A DNA stretch of 64,000 nucleotides from assembly GCF_001660625.3 (NCBI RefSeq), contig NC_030441.2:7185186-7249185 (forward strand). The letters are read 5' to 3'. Origin of the DNA: Ictalurus punctatus. Taxonomy: Eukaryota; Chordata; Actinopteri; Siluriformes; Ictaluridae. The notes under the pieces are model-generated. The model worked only from the letters and a program-made list of their open reading frames with translations. It ran no database searches and was not told the DNA's origin. A program made the position numbers and the translations under genes. This document shows, piece after piece, positions 59,165 to 64,000 of the stretch (the first letter of the stretch is position 1; each line of letters opens with the position of its first letter).

Positions 59165-59430
59165 GCAGGTGAATGAGAGCAAAGGAGGAGAGAGGATTAG
59201 AAGGGGGAGGGCAAAAGCGGTGAGATGAAAAAGCAGGAAGAGCAGTGGCTGATACAGATCAGAGTTGCAGAAAGATGGAAGAGAGCCCACTGGGGAGCTC
59301 TGGGAGCCTGAGAAGGCACATGAGAGGGAGGAGGAGGAGGCAAGGGAAAAGAGGAAGGGCTCAATGGACAGGTACAAAACAGAGGAAAAACAAGGACATG
59401 AAAGGAAAGTGGAGAAGGGGGCACACGCTT
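59165..59430 (+). other. Purine-rich strand segment
   Basis: G and A dominate the plus strand for about 260 bp (for example 'agagggaggaggaggaggca' at 59322-59341). ORFs here reflect this bias and are not taken as genes. Confidence 0.6.
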
Positions 59431-59793
59431 ATAAGTCTTAAGCCTACCTGATCACAGGGCGCCCACCGCCAAACAATGGACCCAGTGTGTGGCTGTGTGA
59501 GGGAGAAGGGAGTTCTTAGTAGTTTCTGCCTTGGCATACCTGAGTAGAAAAAAGATAAGATCCAAAGGGTCTCCTCTTCCTCCATCTACTGTTCTTCTCC
59601 CTATCACTTTTAAGTTCCCTTTTCAAGGCCTTAGGAGATTAAAGGTGGGTGCTGATAAAAAAAAAAATAAAATAAAAAAAAGAAAGAAAAAACAGGGGCA
59701 GGGTAGGGTGGTGGAACATACAGGAAGAAAAAATGGAGAAGAGCAAGATGATAAGAACAATGGTGCATCTGTTCTTGGACATATATGACCATG

Positions 59794-59796
<3 letters not shown>

Positions 59797-59878
<82 letters not shown>

Positions 59879-60041
59879 TAGGTGTCTTGCTTGTTTTTAA
59901 TAGAAGTCATTGTGGAGAACATAATATGTCGATGCTGTTAAAGCTAGAGGCTTTACTCATGAAGGAGAGAAAGTACAACTGTAAAGGACAATAGAAATGT
60001 GCAGTTCCTTTCTTCTTGTGCTTATCCTAATATGAATAGGA

Positions 60042-60120
<79 letters not shown>
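59797..60120. repeat. Two (TG)n microsatellites
   Basis: TG tracts at 59797-59873 and 60047-60120, same strand sense, separated by about 170 bp. Confidence 0.96.
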
Positions 60121-60122
<2 letters not shown>

Positions 60123-60408
60123 AATAGAAACAGGTCGGAAGAAAATACTGTAAATACTTTTTTTCATGATTCTCCTAACATAATGCAAAAGAATGTACCC
60201 CAAATGTAAGTTATGCTACCATTTTTACCGAAATAATATTAAGTACTTTAATGATGTTAAATGAAGTAGCCATGTTGTGCCTGATGAACCTCATAGAAAT
60301 ATCACTCATGCCATAGCTGTCACTGAAAGGAAAAATGAACGATAACAAAGAGAAGCCATCACACCGCCCTCAGTAACCTTTAGAAAGTTCCTTTCCTAAT
60401 TTCTTTAA

Positions 60409-60416
60409 ACTCTCTC

Positions 60417-60460
<44 letters not shown>

Positions 60461-60471
60461 TCTTTCTCTCC
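60409..60471. repeat. (CT)n microsatellite
   Basis: CT dinucleotides with a few interruptions. Confidence 0.95.
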
Positions 60472-61930
60472 TACACTCTTCCTTCAAGCCAGATTCCAGC
60501 CTTTCAGGCTGAGATGAGGCCAGATCCAGCAGACTGATACTCCAAGATCCTGTCAGCACCAGCACTCATAGACACAGGGGCGCGTGCAGGCTGTAGTAGC
60601 TAAATACACATGTGTAGCTATGCTATAGTAAGGCCTACATTTCAAATGTGCCATAAAATGTACATTATTTAAATCCTGACACATTTTTGACCAGATGGGA
60701 GACATATCTAAATCATTTTGTAAGCTTTGAACAGTGTTTGGATTTATAAGGTTCCATCAGGATGTTTCTGATCATTTTAATATCAACTGATGTGTAATAT
60801 AGAAGATCTCATTACAAAGTCTTTGTATCCTTGTATAAGATTCAGTCATTTTAAAAAGGCAGATACACATATGACATTGCCATCCCAGCCACCAGATGTC
60901 TCAGTCTTCAGAGTTTTCAGTGTGTTACTATGGTTATTGATTGATTTCACATGACATCTGTTAGTCATTGCTATTTTAAATGCCATGCTGAGCATTTATT
61001 GCAGTCGTTCCCATTCATTATTAAGTATAAGCTGTTTCCCTAGTCTCTCCTCTAGTCATTCTCTGTTACTGGCTGTTCATCTATTCTCTCCATTTGAATT
61101 ACCTGTATGCCTATGCGCTTTGATTTGAAATGGTTTAGGACTTTGATTCACTTAACACAGTGGATTCAGTAGAGTTGTATAAACTACAAACAGGGGTGTC
61201 TTACCAGGAACCATTTATAGAAGCTCACCTAAAACAGCTGCAGAAAATCACTATAATTATTGTGACCAGTTTATTGAGAAACTGGTACATGCACTTTTGA
61301 GGTCACCTACAAACATGAAAAGTTCCACTCTCTGCCATTCCCATGCCACCCACTGTCAACCTGGATGTAGATAAAACCCTGCATTGCATGACCATTGGTG
61401 GGTGTTTTACTTTCCAACAACATAGATTAAATGCTACAATGTCTTATTGCCCTCTATACGAAAATGCAAAAGCTAATGCCTTCACAATTATGAGGATAAG
61501 CACACCTACAAACTGAAAACATGTAGTCACATGCCAATCTCTACCTATTCCTGACAGAGCTTTCCAGCATTTCTGCATCACCACTCTACTGCCCATATCT
61601 CATCATTTACATCATTTATTTACCTGGTTATTATTTCCCTATCTATATGTAATCATCTACTGTATGCTAATCCATCTTTGAATTTTAAGTTTTGCCAGTG
61701 TTACTTTGCAGATTATTCAGACTTATTATTCCTTTACCCAGTTGCTGGCTTGTTTTCAATTTAACAATTTAACTCTAACCTCAATTTTTGTGGTTTTTGG
61801 CTGTTTGCCTATTTGTGGATTTTTGATTCAGAATCTTAGCATTTTGTGACAGATTTCATGAATGAGTTATGTAAATACCCACATTGCATTTGCATTTAAA
61901 TATTTTTTTTACATTAAGCTTAGTTTATAC
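60472..61930. other. Unannotated interval
   Basis: No recognised feature. Confidence 0.35.
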
Positions 61931-62442
61931 TACAAATCGAACGATATTGTTTTTTTTTTGTTTTTTTTTGTTTTTTACATGTTTATGTGTCTGATAACCG
62001 ATATGCAGAACCAATATTTTTGACACAATGATAACAACACCACTAAACTGGACAAACCATTTTATTTATAACAATTTTGTCCATTTCACTTCCTCCTTGC
62101 ATACAAAAAAACAAGTCTTATTTACACAACAATAAATAGATGGCTTGGAAAGAGTGCAAAAAAAAAGTGCACTGTTACTAAAGTGTCTTTTTTTATATAA
62201 AAAATGCTTTGATGAGGTATACAAACAGGTCAAACAAATAAAGCACATAAAAATAATTCTAACAAATAAACAAAAAGGCAGCTGCAGTGCTGCAACGGCG
62301 GCCCTGCATGCAATCTCAAAATGCCCACAAGATGGCGCCATTTATCGGTGGATCCGATATTTAAAAAACCAATATCCAATTATGGAAAAATGCGTAAATA
62401 TCAGGGAAAATATTGGTAAAACAGATTACTGGTAGATCTCTA
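61931..62442. mobile_element. hAT-like non-autonomous element, imperfect 8-bp TSD
   Basis: The left end reads TACAAATCGAACGATATT. The right end, reverse-complemented, reads TAGAGATCTACCAGTAATCT, resembling the 'TAGAGATCGACCGATA' ends I know from fish hAT elements. The flanks gtttatac (61923-61930) and gtttgtac (62443-62450) match at 7 of 8 bases, the right length for hAT. Inside are 'ccgatatgcagaaccaatat' and 'atcggtggatccgatatt' motifs. No transposase is present. Confidence 0.62.
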
Positions 62443-63493
62443 GTTTGTACTCAGTTTTGGACATAGTACTGAACATTCAGAGATATGTTATCAAATGTAT
62501 ATGTAAGATTTTTTGAAGTGTGTGTGCAAAAAGCTTATCCATTATATGTATCAATTTGAATGAATGCTAGATTCATTTGTTATTGCTAGTAACCAGTCAT
62601 ATATGTATGACCCTTGACCTCACTTCACTAGATGTATAGTTAATACTTCCCACTATTTACTCCCACTTAACAATAAAATAGTGAAAGGACTGTATGTATT
62701 GGATAAAAATACATCTGAGCCTCCTATCTGTCTGTTATTTGACCTTTTTGGCACAAATGGGAGTTTTAACACTCCAGAGAATTATTTCATGAACACTCCC
62801 TTTATTTTTATAGCCTGGCATGCTAATGATCTCTTCCGATTATTTCTGACAGCATTTCACTCGATTGCTTTTCCATTAGCCTTGCTTCCAAAGGCCATGA
62901 TCACACAGTGGGAATGGAAAATATCCCACCCTTCAATGGATACCACCAGAATGAAAGAGGAAGTATGCAGCCTTCTTCCATGTCTCACTTCAAAATGGAG
63001 TTTATAATATATTCCTAAATTAAAATTAAAATTATGTAGCCAGATATCATTTCAAATGTCAGTTGTAAAAGGATTCTCTTACAGTATGTTATGCTTCTGC
63101 AAACTTTTTATTTGTCAACAGTCATCAATCACTCAACAATATTAACATGATCACATACCTGAAATGATGAGTGTGTGGAACAGCAATAAGAACCTAAAAT
63201 GTAATTGTATATCATGACCTTAGTATTATATCCGTCTATCTAATATTATATATGTAGTTTAGTACATAAACTTTATAAATGGAACATTCTTGTGTTTTTT
63301 CTAATATGTTAAAAAAAATATTATATAATAAATTATTCTTATAGTGTTCGTATTTTAAGATTTAAGCGGTCATTGCACGTAGCACACTTAAATTTTTTAT
63401 GGTAAGTAAATTCATTGTAATTAGTAAACTGTAATGATCTTGTTGTTTCTTTAGGTTTTCAGCTGGTTATGACTAAATGCATTGAAATAAGTA
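62443..63493. other. Unannotated interval
   Basis: A 108-codon ORF at 62681-63007 has no recognised domain and no repeat signature. The segment has higher complexity than its surroundings and might be conserved noncoding DNA. Confidence 0.35.
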
Positions 63494-64000
63494 CATCCCC
63501 AATTCCATAAAAAGTTAAGACACTGTGTAAAATGTAAATAAATGTAAATAATAACAGAATGCAATGATTTGCAAATCTCATAAGCCCATATATTATTCAC
63601 AATTTAACATAGAAAACAATCAAATGTTTAAACTGAATAAATGTACCATTTTAAGAAAAAAAATGAGATCATTTTGAATATGATGGCCGCAACATGTCTC
63701 ACAAAACTTGGGAGCAACAAACGGCTGGGAAAGTGAGTGTTACTAAAAAGAAACAGCTGGAGGTTTATTGGCAACAGGTCAGTAGCATTGTTGGGTATAA
63801 AAAGAGTATCTTAGAGAGGCAGAGTCTTTCAGAAGTAAAGATGGGCAAAGGTTCACCAATCTGCAAAAAAACTGCGTCTACAATTTGTGGAACAATTCCA
63901 GAACAATGTTCCTCAATGTAAAATTGCGAAGACTATGAATATCTCATCATCTACAGTACATAATATCATTAAACGATTCTGAGAATCTGGAGAAATCTCT
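63494..64000 (+). mobile_element. Tc1/mariner-like element, 5' part, cut by window edge
   Basis: The left end 'catccccaattccataaaaa' and 'gcaatgatttgcaaatctca' match the outer repeat of a frequent fish Tc1/mariner-like family (general pattern ACCCCAATTCCNAAAAAGTTGG). The motif recurs inside at about 63692 ('atgtctcacaaaacttggga'). The element continues beyond the window. Confidence 0.78.
63872..64000 (+). pseudogene. Transposase N-terminal helix-turn-helix relic, partial
   Basis: The frame LRLQFVEQFQNNVPQCKIAK then TMNISSSTVHNIIKRF is a helix-turn-helix like the first DNA-binding half of Tc1-type transposases. It is followed by a TGA at 63980-63982 and ESGEIS. The stop suggests the copy is inactive, though the remainder lies outside the window. 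Confidence 0.72.

Noticed and set aside
59156..59585. Several overlapping ORFs in 59.1-59.6 kb
   Set aside because: They arise from the purine-rich strand bias (Arg/Lys/Glu on one strand, Ser/Pro/Leu on the other).

Overview
The window looks like a gene-poor stretch of a teleost fish nuclear genome. The evidence is the density and type of repeats: several Tc1-like DNA transposons with TA duplications, tRNA-derived SINEs with fish-type tails, L2-, RTE- and L1/Tx1-type LINE fragments, Ty3/gypsy-type and non-autonomous LTR elements, and many long (CA)n, (TA)n and (CT)n microsatellites. The particular Tc1 and SINE families recall catfish (Siluriformes), but that is an impression from memory and was not searched. 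I see no host protein-coding gene, rRNA, tRNA, CRISPR array or operon. Every ORF with recognisable protein similarity lies in a transposable-element relic.

Layout, left half. 0.5-1.1 kb: a reversed SINE and an L2-type 3' tail. 1.2-4.0 kb: two truncated copies of an uncharacterised multicopy protein-like element joined tail-to-tail, the left copy split by a 1.6-kb Tc1-like element. 7.36-9.69 kb: a complete non-autonomous LTR element with perfect 5-bp target duplications. 11.6-14.8 kb: SINE and LINE tails. 16.75-17.88 kb: a decayed Tc1-like element, followed by a fold-back MITE. 24.2-30.2 kb: a nest in which a Ty3/gypsy element carries a SINE in its LTR and is split by a LINE fragment, itself split by another SINE and a nearly intact Tc1-like transposon set in (TA)n DNA. 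30.7-31.96 kb: another Tc1-like relic.

Layout, right half. 35.0-36.5 kb: an internally deleted L1/Tx1-type LINE, abutting a perfect 66-bp-arm palindrome. 39.75-41.96 kb: a second non-autonomous LTR element whose internal region matches the one at 7.4-9.7 kb although the 5' parts of the LTRs differ. 50.1-52.5 kb: two reversed SINEs, a Tc1 fragment, and a second copy of the 1.4-kb Tc1 family with a tiny L2 insertion in it. 53.8-57.8 kb: an RTE-type tail, an RTE-like ORF end and a reversed Tc1 relic. 61.9-62.4 kb: a hAT-like non-autonomous element. The right edge cuts a further Tc1/mariner-like element.

No genes work together here. The window records repeated transposon insertion, nesting and decay in an intergenic or large intronic region. 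Long stretches between elements carry nothing I can identify. Boundaries of TE fragments are approximate unless terminal repeats and target duplications are stated.
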